The position numbers and the translations under genes were made by a program. The notes under the pieces were generated by a model, which did not search any database, was not told where the DNA came from, and saw only the letters and a list, made by a program, of their open reading frames with translations. A stretch of DNA of 5,984 nucleotides. Origin: Alphaproteobacteria bacterium. GTDB taxonomy: Bacteria; Pseudomonadota; Alphaproteobacteria; Rhizobiales; Rhizobiaceae. Shown piece after piece: positions 5,569-5,984 of this stretch (its first letter is position 1; each line of letters opens with the position of its first letter). The stretch lies in assembly GCA_030428345.1 (NCBI GenBank), contig JAUIBM010000210.1:1-5984 (forward strand), given 5' to 3'.

Positions 5569-5984
5569 TCAGGTCTTTGACAGAATGAAAAACGGTGATT
5601 TGGCCGGTCTCACGCCAAGTTCCGCGCGCCGCGAATCCGAAACGCCGTCGGAGATCAGCGTCGCGCCCTCCATCGCCGCGAGGCGGACCGGGAAGTCGCG
5701 GCCGAAACGCTTAAGATGATCTTCCTGCAGGAACTGTTCCAGCCGCTCGGCATCGCTGGCCAAATGCTCGCCCCCTTCCTGCGTGTCGCGATCCATGTAG
5801 GGACCGGGCACCGAGAAGATCATCAAACCGCCGGGACGCAGCAAACGCAACAGCGCGGCCAGATGATCGCCATAATGGCCCGGCACATGCTCCAGGACGT
5901 GATTGTGGAGAATGGCGTCGAAATAGCCGTCCGGAAAGATCTCCAGCCCTTCCGGGATGCGCAGTTTCAGCGCCCTGGCATGAG
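5569..5984 (-). CDS. Class I SAM-dependent methyltransferase, 5' end outside window
   Basis: Only the C-terminal 137 residues are in the window; the start and the SAM-binding GxGxG motif lie beyond the right edge. The visible part has the typical middle of a Methyltransf_11-like fold: FPDGYFDAILHNHVLEHVP (strand 4, with the LEHV signature), then LLRLLRPGGLMIFSVPGP (the 'R-x-LkPGG' turn and strand 5). A helical insert rich in acidic residues follows (RDTQEGGEHLASDAERLEQF), and a final strand (SPFFILSKT) closes the sheet. A GTG at 5886 in this frame could be mistaken for a start, but it falls inside the LEHVP motif, so the gene clearly extends upstream. The TGA at 5569-5571 is 18 bp before the aminotransferase ATG, so the two genes probably form one operon. 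The methyl acceptor cannot be told. Confidence 0.85.
   Translation of the reverse strand, partial: HARALKLRIPEGLEIFPDGYFDAILHNHVLEHVPGHYGDHLAALLRLLRPGGLMIFSVPGPYMDRDTQEGGEHLASDAERLEQFLQEDHLKRFGRDFPVRLAAMEGATLISDGVSDSRRAELGVRPAKSPFFILSKT

Noticed and set aside
4795..5580. Plus-strand open frames opposite the aminotransferase gene
   Set aside because: They are antisense shadows of a gene with complete PLP-binding and substrate motifs.

Overview
The window looks like chromosome of a GC-rich alphaproteobacterium, most likely of the order Hyphomicrobiales (Rhizobiales). The evidence is strong GC bias at codon third positions, a secreted BA14K-family protein (a family centred on rhizobia and brucellae), a glutamine-dependent NAD+ synthetase of rhizobial type, and two sites that match the alphaproteobacterial general-stress sigma factor EcfG consensus (GGAAC-N16/17-CGTT). 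No genus can be named safely. There is no sign of phage, transposon, CRISPR, tRNA or rRNA.

Left part (1-2608, minus strand): an operon read leftwards. nadE (2608 to 938) is followed after only 6 bp by a GT-B-type glycosyltransferase-like gene (931 to 1), whose 3' end lies beyond the window. A 205-bp divergent intergenic region separates nadE from a plus-strand gene for a secreted, His-rich, Pro/Tyr-rich BA14K protein (2814-3344), which ends at a clear intrinsic terminator (3388-3420).

Centre (3421-4425, plus strand): a stretch that could pass as empty but holds three very short genes (45, 42 and 40 codons). Each encodes a short polar N-terminus followed by one hydrophobic C-terminal helix. 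The first two look like a dicistronic unit, running from an EcfG-type promoter (GGAAC-N16-CGTT, 3557-3581) to a strong, probably bidirectional terminator (4017-4045). The third has its own EcfG-type promoter (GGAAC-N17-CGTT, 4104-4129), whose -10 element sits in the loop of a 6-bp inverted repeat. Its 3' end carries an in-frame 18-bp tandem duplication that copies the last three sense codons and the stop codon. Together this reads as a small general-stress-response module of tiny membrane proteins, and it is the most interesting part of the window.

Right part (4426-5984, minus strand): a second leftward operon. The 3' part of a class I SAM-dependent methyltransferase gene (5' end outside the window) is followed after 18 bp by a PLP-dependent aminotransferase of the histidinol-phosphate aminotransferase family. 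This operon converges on the third small gene with no obvious terminator between them.
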